DNA of 64,000 bases from Salvator merianae (GCA_003586115.2 QVOM02000034.1:106839510-106903509); one strand, 5' to 3'. Shown: positions 11,195 through 22,411, counted from the stretch's first letter. Numbers and translations: made by a program. Notes: generated from the sequence alone by a model not told the origin.

Positions 11195-11371
11195 CAAGTG
11201 TGATTTGGAGGCTCAACTCTGGGAGTCAAGAATTCAAATCTTCATTCAAACATGACAGTTTCCCTGCGCCAGTCACTATCTCTCCACCTACGAGATGTAG
11301 AGGTAAAAATAGAGAGAAAGAGAATAATGTTTGCCACCTTGAGAAATGTGGAAGATAGGGTGTAAAATCAA
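11195..11371 (+). mobile_element. tRNA-derived SINE fragment
   Basis: Contains a decayed B-box (GAATTCAAATCTTC), then GGGCCAGTCACTATCTCT-like, CCACCTACGAGATG and GCCACCTTGAGAAATGTGG blocks in the order seen in squamate tRNA SINEs (compare 26308-26553). The 5' tRNA part is mostly lost. Confidence 0.65.
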
Positions 11372-11400
11372 AAATCCTAACGCAAGAGTGATTGACAAGA

Positions 11401-11512
11401 AGCTTTTCAGGTGCTGCTAAACTACAGGTTCCATCAGCTCCAATCAGCATAGCTAATAGCTTAAAAAGATGGAAATTGTAATTCAGCATCTGGAGGTCTG
11501 CAGGTCAGCTGT
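11401..11512 (-). repeat. dispersed repeat of the CCAGATG...ACTACAACTCCCATC type
   Basis: Reverse strand reads CCAGATGCTGAATTACAATT, then CCATGCTGATTGGAGC-like and GGAACCTGTAGTTTAGCAGC, i.e. two inverted arms of the abundant reptile palindromic repeat. A decayed piece of the same kind may lie at 20058-20130. Confidence 0.55.
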
Positions 11513-11951
11513 AGAAGGAAAGGGCACCATTTGAGCTTTCAGTTCCATTGTGGAATATTCTAAAGCACGCTGTTCCTAGCACGGCATAGAGGCCATTCTG
11601 GACCTGGCATCAGCTGTTTATGCACTCTTGTCACTGCTTTCGCCTCCAAAGAATCCAGAATGTATTTTTAAAAAATCTGGACAGTCTTCTCCTATCCTCT
11701 CTGACACCTGCCCTCTGATTCAAGAGTTACCAGCTGAGCCCCCTTGAATGCAATTGGGACCTTATGATGGCAGTGCTAGATGAAAAGATCAATTCTGCTC
11801 CCAGTGTTCTTGTTGTGTCCATTGGATCTGCCTATAAATGGAGTTTTTTTTGTAAGGTCACTCCAATACATGTCTGTAATATATATGCATCTGTACATAT
11901 AAGTTGCAAATAACAACAATAATGTTTATTTATAATACCTCTTTCACCAAA
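11513..11951. other. unassigned spacer
   Basis: No feature recognised. Confidence 0.5.
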
Positions 11952-12030
11952 GGGTGGAACAGCAAAGATATACAGACAATTTATATATATATAATTTGTC
12001 TGTTGATTGTATATCTTTGCTGTTTCACCC
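11952..12030. repeat. 79-bp AT-rich palindrome
   Basis: Arms of 22 bp (11952-11973 and 12009-12030) differ at one position; inside them AGACAA and TTTGTCT flank a TATATATATA core, so the whole can fold into one long hairpin or cruciform. Confidence 0.85.
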
Positions 12031-12130
12031 TATCTCCATGTATATAAAACACTATATATATATATATAAAATCAACACCCCAGTTCCTCACTGGATGCTT
12101 CACACCTCTACAGCCCCCTACCTGGATGAC

Positions 12131-12355
12131 TCACTCTTGTGAATCAAAAAGGAAAGTCTTCAACCCCTTCCAAAAGCAGAGGAGATCCTCCTTCAGCTGA
12201 AGCTCCACAGGAAGGCTGTTCCACAAATGTGGGGCCAGGTCTTGAAAGATTCATTGTACGTGTTGGTGGAACAGCCAATAATCCCTTAGCTGTAGAGCGT
12301 AGGTTCCTGGAAGGTACATGCTGTGTCAGCCAAGATGCCAAATAGCGAGGATGTG
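12131..12355. repeat. probable dispersed repeat fragment
   Basis: The text AAAGTCTTCAACCCCTTCCA, CACAGGAAGGCTGTTCCACA, GGGGCCAGGTCTTGAAAG and GTTGGTGGAACAGCC resembles a widespread reptile repeat that I recognise by style but cannot name. Open frames on both strands have no domain. Confidence 0.4.
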
Positions 12356-14273
12356 TGACCCAATTTTTCCACCACTCATTTTCACATTAGAATCTTCCGA
12401 CAAGACTTTGCCCCATTGTTTTCCCTCCACAGCAGTGCTGCTGCCCTTCAGTCGCCCGCATGTCCATTCATTCAAAGCCACGGCATCCTGGACCTTGTCT
12501 CTTCTACAAGTAAGTGGCACTTGCAGCAGCAACCGCCGATAATGAATATTGTACTTTGAAATGCAAAAAAGGGGAGGAGGCAGGAAAGGAAGAGAGGGAG
12601 GGAAAGAAAAAGAGGGAGGGAAGCCAGAAAGACAGCCCATTTCAATGCAAAAAATAAATCTCGGCAGAGTCCAGTTTACCAGAATTCCACTCAACTAGTG
12701 GTCCATTCATACATCAAGTCCATCCACTTCAACAGAGTTGAAAAACAGTAGTTCCATCCCTGTGCATAGCCCTTTCTGTTAATGCAGTGTCATGGGGCAG
12801 GGGGTGATCTATTTTTTATCCTTTGGCTATTTAGCTATCTTCCAGGTATACATGGTGAATTTTGTAGTTAGCAGTTCATGGGATGAGACAGGACCCCACA
12901 AACCATTCTACCTAAACCCTGAACACTGTGTATAATTTATTCCACTAGAACATTTCTAACAAAGAGCAGCAGCAACCTGTTCTGAAAGTTCTGATAGGAA
13001 GCCTCTCTTGGATCTCCCCAAATGAAGTTTAGATCAGCTGCTTGGGAAAATCAAAGGCCCTGTCCGGACATGTATCTGTGGCATCCCGACATAGCCCTGG
13101 GTTATTGGGATAATATCGCACAGTATCGTTATTCCAGGAAAATTAACTTTCCACCTGGATTTTCTCAGAATAGCAATGTGACTTACTATGTCTGAACACT
13201 TGCTCTCAGCATGGGCCTTGAAGAAAATGGTCCACATGCATATGTGGAGCCAAAATTGACCTGAAAATGGCCACTGCCCATGTGCAGGGGGGCAGTGATT
13301 GTGTACTGTCAGATATTTCATGCCTTCGAAATACCCAGAAGAAACTGCCTCGGCATAACGAGAGTAAGCATCCAGACAAGTACATGTCCGCACTTTTTTC
13401 TGGTAAAGATAGCAAGAGAGAATTGTGGCATTCAAGCAAGATCCCACATTTTCCTCTCATCATCTGGATGGAGCCAAAGACATGCTTCCAATCAGCATCC
13501 TGCCTATCAAGTGCCTTCATTGCACAACTGTTCTGTGATTCACCCCGAGTTTTTACTTCCATTACGTTTTCTGTGACTCGTTTCTCGCTGTTGCATTCAG
13601 GCACTGGAAATGGGGTAGAGACTTCTGACTGTGGTAGGATCCTTGTGATGCCTTGATCGTACCACTGGAGAACTCAAAGGCGGCTGGGAATTAAGAGAGC
13701 CCACTGAGTTAACATCCCAGTGTAGAGGGGTGGAAAGGACTATCTTAATGTTTTCTCCCCAGAGCACTTTCCACAACTCTACCACCACCACTGCTATGCA
13801 GACTTATCTGCAATATTTCTTTCTTCAAGATGCTGTGCACAGCCCTGTTTTCACACAGTCAAGAAATGGCTGATTTCTGGAGTCACTTCCTGCATCTTTG
13901 AAAACAGTCCCAGGCAGAAACATCGAAGACAAGGAATGGAAGTTCCCCAGCTTTGATGCTAGCATTGCTGCAAGGCAGGGCAAGCAATCCAGCTCTAAAA
14001 TCAGCAGGATCCACTATCATGCAGATCCTGCCTTTATGCCTCATTTTTCACACTGCCTGAATTGGTTATTTGAATACAGTGCACTAGCAACTGATTTTGA
14101 CAGGTAAAAATGAGGTATGCAAAAAACTACCATAGCTCAGCCCTTCACCCATACCATCTTGCATTATTGGCATTCCGCAAACAGAACGTACTGGAGAATT
14201 TTATTGCACAGCTCACAAAGAATACATGTAACAGCTTCCAAGGTTTCCAGAGCAGGAGGGTTTGCCAGGTAAA
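12356..14273. other. mostly unassigned, with a possible MITE at 13055-13395
   Basis: 12560-12640 is purine-rich. Around 13058 GGCCCTGTCCGGACATGTAT faces AAGTACATGTCCGCACTTTT near 13379, so a diverged inverted-repeat element is possible; the overlapping frames at 13034-13447 (reverse) and 13267-13656 (forward) are best explained by it. Nothing recognised from 13400 to 14273. Confidence 0.4.
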
Positions 14274-14645
14274 GGGCTTTTTTGCACTTTGAATTAGCAA
14301 GCATCAGGGACGCTCACTAGCAAAGTACCTCTGCACTTTGTGGAGACTGCTCCTGATCATGGATAGCTATGGAGCACTAATCCGTGCTCCACAGCTTTAC
14401 TGGGACCTGATAGCCATCTCCTGGTAAAGTGCATTCACACTTAGAATGCACAGCTGCACCGCTTCGCAGCCACTGTCATGGCCATGATCGAGCCAGGATA
14501 CCAGCATTAGCACCATGAATGCTGGTATCCTGCTGATGATCATGAGTATGGTCATGCAGTGTGGAATGTGTCCATGCTGCATGGTCAATTCCACCATGGA
14601 ATGTTTGCTGGCAAACATTCTACAGTGGAAAGAGCGAACAGACCC
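14274..14645. mobile_element. GG-ended palindromic MITE, 372 bp
   Basis: Left GGGCTTTTTTGCACTTTG, right TGGAAAGAGCGAACAGACCC. Flanks AAA and AAT differ by one base. Strong internal stems: CAGGATACCAGCATT faces AATGCTGGTATCCTG, and GAATGTTTGCTGGCAAACATTC is a perfect hairpin. Related to 50004-50601 and 59638-60079. Confidence 0.75.
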
Positions 14646-14865
14646 AATGATTCAAACCATGTAGAAAGGTATTCCTGCCTTCCATTTGTCAGCGTACAGA
14701 AGTCCTTCTCAGACATTCACAGGATGAGTGCAAGAAGCTGAACATAGTCTGGAAAACCCTGAAAAGTGGTGTGTGTGTTTTTTAAAAAAAATGATAATTA
14801 AGCTTTTCTAATCAAGCATAATGGGGATGTGCACAAAACAAATTTTGTATTGAATGTGTTTCAAT

Positions 14866-15468
14866 GGGTCTATTCACACTTTACAACTTAGAATGGTAGA
14901 CTTCTAAGATTTTAAACTGGAACAGACCCAGTGGTGCAGCAGCCATTTGCACTGTGAGGAACAGCCCCATACCAGGCTTCCAACACTCGCAGTGTGGATG
15001 CCAGTCTGATTGCCATGACAGCAGTCATGGAAATGTCTAGCTACTGCCATGGTGAGAGGGGACACGGTGTGCAACTGCGTAGCTGCAGCCACAGTCGAGT
15101 CATACCACAGCCTTGCAGCGTTCATACCAAGAAGCAGGTGCAAACGCTGCTAACCAGGAGCAGTCCAGCAGCTTCCAGTCAAGCTGTGAACAGCAATTTA
15201 GCTATGGTAGAATGTAGGCTTTCACAACCAGATTTAATTTCATTTGTAGTAGTTTTGGGACTGTTGTGCCATGTTCTATAGTTTGTCTCAGAAGAACTAT
15301 AGAACATGACACAAAGCCCAAATCTTACTACAAATGAGCAATTTAGCTGTCCACAGATAGTAGTATTGAGAAGCATCTGCTCTTAGATGCTGAGGCTGCT
15401 GCAGAGTGCAGATGCACTGTGCTAGTGAGTGCACAGTCGCTCACTAGCTTGTCAGTACAAACAGGCCC
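14866..15468. mobile_element. GG-ended MITE with nested palindrome, about 600 bp
   Basis: Left GGGTCTATTCACACTTTAC, right TCAGTACAAACAGGCCC. Its arms match the reversed 2590-2918 element. A separate foldback sits inside at 15243-15334. Immediately to the left, 14821-14865 (ATGGGGATGTGCACAAAACA) looks like the left end of a TAGGGATGTGCA hAT element, which this insertion may have cut. Confidence 0.65.
15243..15334. repeat. 92-bp foldback nested in the MITE
   Basis: Left arm starts TTTGTAGTAGTTTTGGGACT (15243-15283); right arm ends CTTACTACAAA (15295-15334). The innermost CATGTTCTATAGTT and AACTATAGAACATG are perfect, around the loop TGTCTCAGAAG. Confidence 0.85.
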
Positions 15469-17279
15469 TAAATGTTTCGGGTGTTCGACTAGAACATCCA
15501 GTTATTCCACAAAACACTTAAACTGTGTCAAATTCATATCAAGTGCTTCATCCATAAGGAATAATGAGGGGATTGCTCCGAGTTCACATGTTCTTTCTGG
15601 TGGGCCAAGGGCAATCAAAATGGGTGCGTGTCTGGTAGAGAAAGATGTCTCCTTCCTACAACTGGAAACACAAAGCACCTTGATGCTAGATTGACTCATA
15701 AGGATTTCTAATTTTACTTGTTTTAAGATTCCCATTAATCCAAATGAGAACATTTCTTAAAACTCCATAAATAAGCCAAGCAAGCAAGGATCCTAAGGTT
15801 TTGCAGCTAAGGCGGAACCTTCTGAGGTTTAGGTATTTCTAAAATGCTAAAGAAAGAAAGTAAAGAAATAAATAAAATCATGTCTTCTAATGTGTATATT
15901 TAGAACAACCTCATACCTTGCCAGCTAGTCCTATTTTTTAAAAGTAAAAATCATGAAAAGGTTGCAGCAGGGAAAGTGAGTTCATAAGCATCATGTTTCA
16001 AAAAATAGGATAAAAATGAAACTATGAAGAGCCTTCATACCACAATGCTTAATGCCTAAACAATAGATTCTATTTTGGAAGTTCTGAGACAGCTTTTTCC
16101 TGCGAGATCAGCTTGTGATCCTGTGACTCACATTCAGCCAGGCTCCATTTCACTGGCCCTTGACATTTAAATTCCATTCAAATACTGAGGAGTCACTGGA
16201 AGAGACCATTTTCACTCTCCTTTACTGTATGGTGGTTTTACAATGGTCTGTTGTATCATCTAGAGTTCAAACATAGCAAAAGTGTGGTGATCGAGAGTCT
16301 AATTCTCTGGTACACATCATCAATTAGGAAAGGCCACAGATCAGGGGTAGACCATCTGCTTTACATGCAAAAGCCCCCAGGCTGAATCCTTGGCATTTCT
16401 AGGAAGGTCAGAAAGGCAGCTTCAGCACCATCACTGGGGAACATGCTAGGTGATGCCAGGGAATGTGGATCCACATGCTAGAGCCATCCCTGTGAGCCCA
16501 TGTCTACCAGAGGACATGGACACTAAATGTTGGAGCAGTCACTGGCTCAACAATCACACCAGAGATCACTCCAAGGGGAGACCACTTACCTTCGTCTCCC
16601 AAGTTTTCCTGGCTGTGGGCTGGTCCAGCCATCTGCCATGTGATTGCTTGGACCAGCCCAAGTGGTGTGCAGAGTCTCTCACTGTTTTACTGGGCTCCAT
16701 AAATGACCCTGGAAATGGACTGATTTAACTTTTCATTCATTCATCTTACATGCATAGCCATCATGCAGACAACTGTTGGTGTGGTCCATGCTGCTGGGCC
16801 TGAATCACTTGATTCAGGCCAGGCAGCAAGCTTTATGTTCCACACTAATGTGTGGAATGTGGATGCTGGCAGAGAGGCCTCTTCTGGAACTATAGAGCTG
16901 CTGTAAGCTTTGTAGATGATAAAATGTTCTGATTCATTACTAGACAGTTTCTTCTGTTTCCATAATCTCAGCTTCTTAGCTATGCTGGAAATTGAAGCCT
17001 TGTGACATTTGGAGGTCTATAGTTCCTTCAGCCTTTACTTAGAGTGAATCAGAAAAATTAAAAAAGCTTGACATACTAAGCACATGGGCTTATGTGAAAA
17101 TAGTAGTGGATGGCACCAATGGGTGCACGTGGAAGTTTCCAGAACCAGCCATGTGAATTTGTCAGGTTTTTAAAAAGTCCATTACAAGCAGCAAATCTGT
17201 TTGTGATCCAAGACACTTTAGTCTAAATCAAAGAGAGATCTGTTACACAAGGAGGACTTCAAACAAACCCAACAAAGTT
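15469..17279. other. 1.8 kb, largely unassigned
   Basis: No gene or well-bounded element. It includes a perfect 24-bp palindrome GGCCTGAATCACTTGATTCA... at about 16799-16822 and a CTGGTCCAG/TTGGACCAG stem at 16619-16657, suggesting an old MITE at about 16540-16870. Confidence 0.45.
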
Positions 17280-17760
17280 ATGGGTGTGTCCACATGACCA
17301 AAAAAGGAAAATTACCCCCATCAAGCACCTATCCCAGAGGGTAGCAGCCACTCTCAGAAGTGTACCTTTTGCAGAGTGGGAAAGCCTGTGCTGCAAATCT
17401 CGTGCGGCCCTGGTCTGATCCTGCCACCACGACGTGGAGGGATGGTTTCTGGAGGACTACCTAACATGGTCTCTGCCCAGCCCTACATGGAGATGTGCAG
17501 AAAATGGCCCACTTCTGGGGCCATTTCCTATAACTCCCAAAATAGGGCTAGGCAGAAACCTCAAAGCTGTGAACCTTTCATTACCAGGCTTTGGAGTCAG
17601 TGAGGAGGTGTGTGTGCATGAACTTCATATCTCCTCACTCCTACGACTGAAGCAAGCACTCTGCCCAGAAGTGAAGCTCTTCTGCACCACTGCAGGAGCA
17701 ATCAAAATGTGTGATGATTCTAAACACTTTCAGCGCATCCCACACCAATGATTGCTGATG
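17280..17760. repeat. diffuse repeat, related to 19606-19935
   Basis: GGGTGTGTCCACATGACC near 17282 resembles a MITE-style start. The block GAAAATGGCCCACTTCTGGG with AGGCAGAAACCTCAAAGCTG and the GAGGAGGTGTGTGTGCATG region lines up with GAAAATGGCTAACTTTTAAG, ACAGAAACTTCAAAGACTTT and GGAGGCACCAATGTGTACAC near 19820-19920. Boundaries are uncertain. Confidence 0.45.
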
Positions 17761-18569
17761 GATTTAAAATATTTCCAGAGCAGCATTGACTACATACCTA
17801 AACAGTAGACCACTTGACTCTGGATCTGCATGCACAGGACTCTAACCTTGCAGCTAGCATGTCCTTCTCTGCTCTGCCTCCCCATCAGCCTAATGCATTC
17901 CTAACTGCAGAGACTTTGTATATATTGCTGTTCTCTGCATTTGCTGTTGTTTTTCCACCTTCGCTGCAGAACCACAATGAATGGACATCTTGGCTCAGAC
18001 TGTGGTTTGCAGGCAACTCTGCTTCTGGCTTCTCCATTTCTTCAGCCAACTCCAACCCCAATCTTGCCAGGCTCATAAGTCAGCTTCCTGTATACTCAGT
18101 TGCCTGCAGTTGGAAACTGGCTGATAGGAGCTCTGCATTCCTTAAAGTACAGCATCGTTTTCCAGACAGTCTCTTCCCCCTGTCAATGGGTATATTTAGG
18201 AAAACATCAGGAAAAAGCAATTACTTCATCCTTGAGCAAAACAAATATGCTTGATTTCATGCATTTAAAGATAAAACCGAGATCACGGTAATGAAAGCAA
18301 GAAACACCTACATTCTGAAGAAAAATCTTCTGTGCTTCAGTAACCTTTATTTAAACGGTCCCATGCTTCTGTCAGAAATCAATACATCATTTAAAGTTAC
18401 GAGAGTGACTATTAAACCAATGGAAGATGTAAAAAGAGAGTAACAGGCCTTTACTTGCACACATATCCATGCAAGTTGGGCATCAAGGCAATGTTGAAAT
18501 GCATATCCCAAGAAGTCATTAGAAGGAGAGGTCTGGCGTACACTTCTGGTACCTTTAGCCAGTTGACAT
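17761..18569. other. unassigned, contains a 146-codon frame of unknown nature
   Basis: An open frame spans 17814-18254 (plus). Its product is rich in Ser, Ala and Leu with a hydrophobic patch near residues 33-50, and shows no domain, splice context or recognisable family. I do not call it a gene. Confidence 0.4.
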
Positions 18570-18757
18570 CAGCGGCTGCCGGCTTTAAGCCTGGGTGTTC
18601 ATGCCCCACGCAAAGCATGCCATGGCTGTTTGCAGGGCCTCTGGGCCTCTGTACAGCTGCAGCAGGTCACCTGCTGCTGCAATATGGAGGCCCAGAGGCC
18701 CCATGAACAGTCATGGCGCGCTTTGCGCGGGACACAAACACCTGGGCTTAGAGCCAG
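18570..18757. mobile_element. hAT palindromic MITE, diverged copy
   Basis: Starts CAGCGGCTGCCGGCTTTAAG; arms run outward from CTGCAGCAGGTCACCTGCTG at the centre, with GGGCCTCTGGGCCTC facing GAGGCCCAGAGGCCCC. It corresponds to the cleaner copy at 57850-58050 (shared GGGTGTTC...GCAGGGCC layout). The right terminus is eroded and no 8-bp duplication is recognisable. Confidence 0.7.
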
Positions 18758-19605
18758 TGCAGGATTCATATTAAATGGCCTCCACTTCATTCCCTGTACC
18801 CTGGCTGGTTCTTCAAAGCAGCATCAGATGACTAAGGACTTCACTACATTGAAGCCTGACCTTGGGTTCCAAAACTGAATCCATTGTAATGTTGCTTGAA
18901 TTTCGGTTCAGGGGAGATCACACTGCAAAGACTTGACACACCTCAAGTTGTACAGATAATCTCCAAATTGATATGTGTGGATGATTGATGTTAAAGGCTA
19001 GCCCACTGTTGGAGGGGGGAGGGAGGGAGAAAAAAAATATTATAATGTGGTATGGATATGTAATATAAAATAAAACTTTTAAAAAAACAACACACATTTT
19101 CAGTGTGTTTGTTCTCTCAACACACTAAAGCAATTAGCAACTCAAATGCTCTTTGCATCAACCCCTCTCTTCTCTAAACTGCTCCCCAAAATTGTTAATA
19201 ACTAGCCCATGCAACCTATCTGTTCCTGCACAGAAGGAAGTCCTCCAAAAAACCCCACCCCTTTTGCATACTTTGTGGTGGGGGGAGGAAGAATGGGTGC
19301 CATATTACCGCTTCTGCGCAGGAAAGCAAAATGTCTTTTTAGGTGCTGCTTTGTAACAGTTATGATCCATATGCGATTCCTGTGCAAAAGTAAAAGATGA
19401 TCGTCCCAAAAGAAATGTAGCAACTGGAACCCTACCATTGTACCTGATTGGTTGATGCTACAGATACCAGAAAAAGAGTAAATGCCTTATTCTATTTCTC
19501 TGTAAGCCACATTTGCCATGGGATCTCCCATTTATGTGTGTTTTTACTGCAGCAGAACTCTTCAAATCTGCTTTAAAACCTGCGTGTAGTCAGGACCTGA
19601 GGTTG
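18758..19605. other. unassigned, possible retroelement tail near 19010-19090
   Basis: A G-rich then A-rich run with ATAAAATAAAACTTTT just before a poly-A stretch at about 19081-19088 could be the 3' end of an old L1-type insertion. Nothing else recognised. Confidence 0.4.
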
Positions 19606-20139
19606 CATTCACACATTGAGAACTGGGTGCTTGCTGAGAGCCCCTAAGGCATAGTGACCACCTGTTGCCACCCCAATTACAGCTCATCTCCAAGGAAGAA
19701 AACCCTCCCACAGAAGTAATCTATGTACAGGATGCAACAAAAGTCTCAGAGCATGGAGAGACAGTGATGGTGGTGAGATTTCCTGGGGATGTTTCCCACC
19801 TGGCACAATTTAGTATCAGACAGAAAATGGCTAACTTTTAAGGACATTTCCTGTCCAGCACTAAACAACACTGAACAGAAACTTCAAAGACTTTGAGACC
19901 AGGAGGCACCAATGTGTACACAGTGCACCTCCTAGCTCAGCAGCAGGATCAAAAGATCCCTCTACAGATAATGGTCCTATTCTTGGTCATCACGATATTG
20001 CCTAGATATGGTTGGAATTTCCCCTCAGCCTCAGATAACTTACAGATCAATCAAAGATGTTGACCATTGCAGTCCAAATATCTGGAGAACACAAGGTTTT
20101 GAGGCTGCTTCACCAGTCAGGACCAGCTGCCAACATTAA
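19606..20139. repeat. diffuse repeats: relative of 17280-17760, then a palindromic-repeat piece
   Basis: 19606-19935 parallels 17.3-17.7 kb. 20058-20130 (CCATTGCAGTCCAAATATCTGGAG) resembles the reptile CAGATGTTG palindromic repeat. Confidence 0.4.
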
Positions 20140-20274
20140 GGCCCTTTCTGCACTGGGGCTCATTCAAGATTATATTCCAGAACAGGAGCCTGCCGTCTAC
20201 ATATTAATGCAAACTACAGCAGGTTCTTATTCCAGAATATGATCCAGAATAAGACCCCGTGCAAAAAAAAGGCC
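20140..20274. mobile_element. GG-ended miniature MITE, 135 bp, TSD TAA
   Basis: Left GGCCCTTTCTGCACTGGGGC, right GACCCCGTGCAAAAAAAAGGC with final CT; TAA flanks at 20137-20139 and 20275-20277. Almost entirely palindromic, with TATATTCCAGAA and TTCCAGAATATGA. A short relative of 39800-39908, 49591-49770 and 58794-58901. Confidence 0.78.
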
Positions 20275-20470
20275 TAAACTGGGTAAAGCTTGGTTAGTAT
20301 TTGAATGAGAGACTACCAGGGAGTACCAGATGGTATAGTCTAGACTGGAAAGTAAAAAAAAAACCCACAACCTTGGAAGGAGGCAATAGTCAAGCATTTC
20401 TGTATTGTTAGCAGGAAAATAATATAGGTTGATACATGCAGGAGCTGAGCTCAGTCCAACCACATTGACC
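20275..20470 (+). mobile_element. 5S-rRNA-derived SINE with Sauria/RTE-type tail
   Basis: TTGGTTAGTATTTGAATGAG followed by AGACTACCAGGGAGTACCAG is the box-C region and 3' part of a vertebrate 5S rRNA (compare GGTTAGTACTTGGATGGGAG in real 5S). The downstream block CCTTGGAAGGAGGCAATAGT ... TGCAGGAGCTGAGCTCAGTC is the body and tail of Sauria-type SINEs. The 5' half of the 5S promoter is missing, replaced by the MITE at 20140. The second copy at 48190-49110 has the same order. Confidence 0.78.
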
Positions 20471-22182
20471 CATATATTGCTGTTATTTTTGATGATAGGA
20501 GTTCAGACCAGGAATGCAAAGTGCTTTCTTGGGCATTCATGTGAATGATGGTATTGGCATAAAATATCATCATTTCATTATATCTGCTAGCAAACCATCA
20601 TGCCAAAGGGGCAAAGCTCTACAGACAATCTTGGTTTTCAGGAGCACTTCTCAAAGGGTGCACTGTATTGCCATTAGGAGGGTAACTGTCAGCACGGAAA
20701 TGCCATGTATATTGGATTCAGCTTTTGAGTGCAGTATCCTATAGACTGGTGCACAAAGCGTAGACATCATCATTATGCAGCTGTCTCTGGATATTTAGAT
20801 GTGTGGGTATGTTATTTAATTTCCCTCCTGAAAGTAAGTCTACTGTCGGAAACAAAAAGGCGTTATTTTAAGGGACGATGCTGACGTGGCAAGTCACTGT
20901 ATATGCATTCACGAAGTTATTTGCCAAGGTCTGAAGGGTCTGGCGACCAATCAAACTCATCCTTCTATGCAGCTCATTTTGAGATGCTCTTTATACAATG
21001 ACTGCCAGTTACAATTTCATTAGCACTACATTGTTGCCATGGCAATGTGATACCAACTCAATTGATGGGCTTTTCATCATAGGCTTATTACGGAATTTCT
21101 CTTTCCATCAAAGGCACATTATAGGAAAGCTGCCAACAGACCCTATAATCTAAACTTTAACAAGGATTTCTACACACTATGAGTTGGAAGTGAAGCAGAA
21201 TATCGTCTTATTGAAATCCAGACCAGGCCCTAGACAAAAAAAGAAGAACTGTGATGTGGCATGTATGTCAAGGTCTGACTTGGGAATCAAGAGGCTTTCA
21301 GTCTTTGCCTTCTGCCTTCTGCCTTTTGCCTTCCCCATATCCCGCAGTCACTCTTAAACCCAATGCATATATGTTGTGATGTTAAATTTTGTAAGCAAAT
21401 GTGTCAGTCCTAGAGCATTGGCTTTATATTTCAGAGTATGCTATGCATTGTGCCTTCACTTACTTTCCCTGTGTTCCCTACAACTTCCTGTTGAAAGTTG
21501 AAAAGCAAAATCCCATTGAGATTGATGCCAAAGCCTTACATGAAATTTCAGTTGCTATCACTAACGATTATGTAGATAACATACAACTTGAAAACAGACG
21601 GAGCCCTCCACTCATTTCTACAGGAGCCGCAACACGGGCAAAACACTTGGGACTTTTATTATTATTTTGTTATTATTTGTCTTGGAAACTAAGAAATAGT
21701 GACTTTTAAAAACTAGTTCTTAAAATAGTTTTTTAAACCTAACAATGCACTGCATTGTTTTGACTCGGGTGAATAGATGCAGCAAGACATGAGTGATTTT
21801 TTCTAAAAAAATAAGTCACACATCATTCAGTGAAGCCTTATTTTTGCCTAAATGATGAAAGGACAGCCATCTTAAAGTATTGCATTCCCAGAACTCATAA
21901 CAAAGCTCCAAAGTTAAAATTTAAAAGCATTTATTTGTTTTTAATATTTTGATTTTTCCCATACTCTGTCAGTGACCCAGCAGCATGTATTGATGGTACT
22001 TCTGCTGGCTAAACCTTAGAAAAAAATACGACACACCATATGTTTATCCGGCAACTGTCTTTCTGACTCTCCACCAAACCCATAGCACAACTTGGTGAGT
22101 GGCACATCCATAGCTACACTACGATGGGAAAACTTCCTCATTAATTTTAGATAACATTTGTCAACAATTATTTGCAATCTCT
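20471..22182. other. 1.7 kb repeat-poor sequence
   Basis: No transposon, microsatellite or coding signal recognised. 20820-21150 has an even, non-repetitive texture and an X-box-like site, making it a candidate conserved non-coding element. Confidence 0.45.
21033..21046 (+). promoter_or_regulatory. X-box-like (RFX) motif
   Basis: GTTGCCATGGCAAT matches the palindromic X-box bound by RFX factors (GTTRCCATGGYAAC) at 13 of 14 positions. A single 14-bp match in 64 kb is uncommon but is not proof of function. Confidence 0.3.
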
Positions 22183-22411
22183 AAGGCTGCATCCACACAC
22201 ATTTTAAAAAGTAGTACAAAAGTAGTTTAGGTGGTAGCATGTGGAAGCTCAAATTCCCATTTCTCTTCTAATTCATATCAAAGATTCAAGAATGAATGTT
22301 GGAAGTGCATTTTCTGGACTTTAATGTGGACCAGAGGCATGAGCATAAGAACACAACCACTTCTAACCTGCCTTTGAGACATTTTTTAACTATGCATGGA
22401 TCAGACCTTAG
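22183..22411. mobile_element. palindromic MITE, GGCTGCATCCACAC type
   Basis: Left AAGGCTGCATCCACACACAT, right ACTATGCATGGATCAGACCTT. Inner blocks TACAAAAGTAGTTTAGGTGG and CTTCTAACCTGCCTTTGAG recur in 27010-27233. Confidence 0.65.

Noticed and set aside
13034..13656. Overlapping frames of 137, 132 and 129 codons on both strands
   Set aside because: No domain or splice signals; the region looks like a diverged inverted-repeat element.
20280..20345. 5S rRNA gene
   Set aside because: Only the 3' half of a 5S-like sequence, diverged and followed by a SINE tail.
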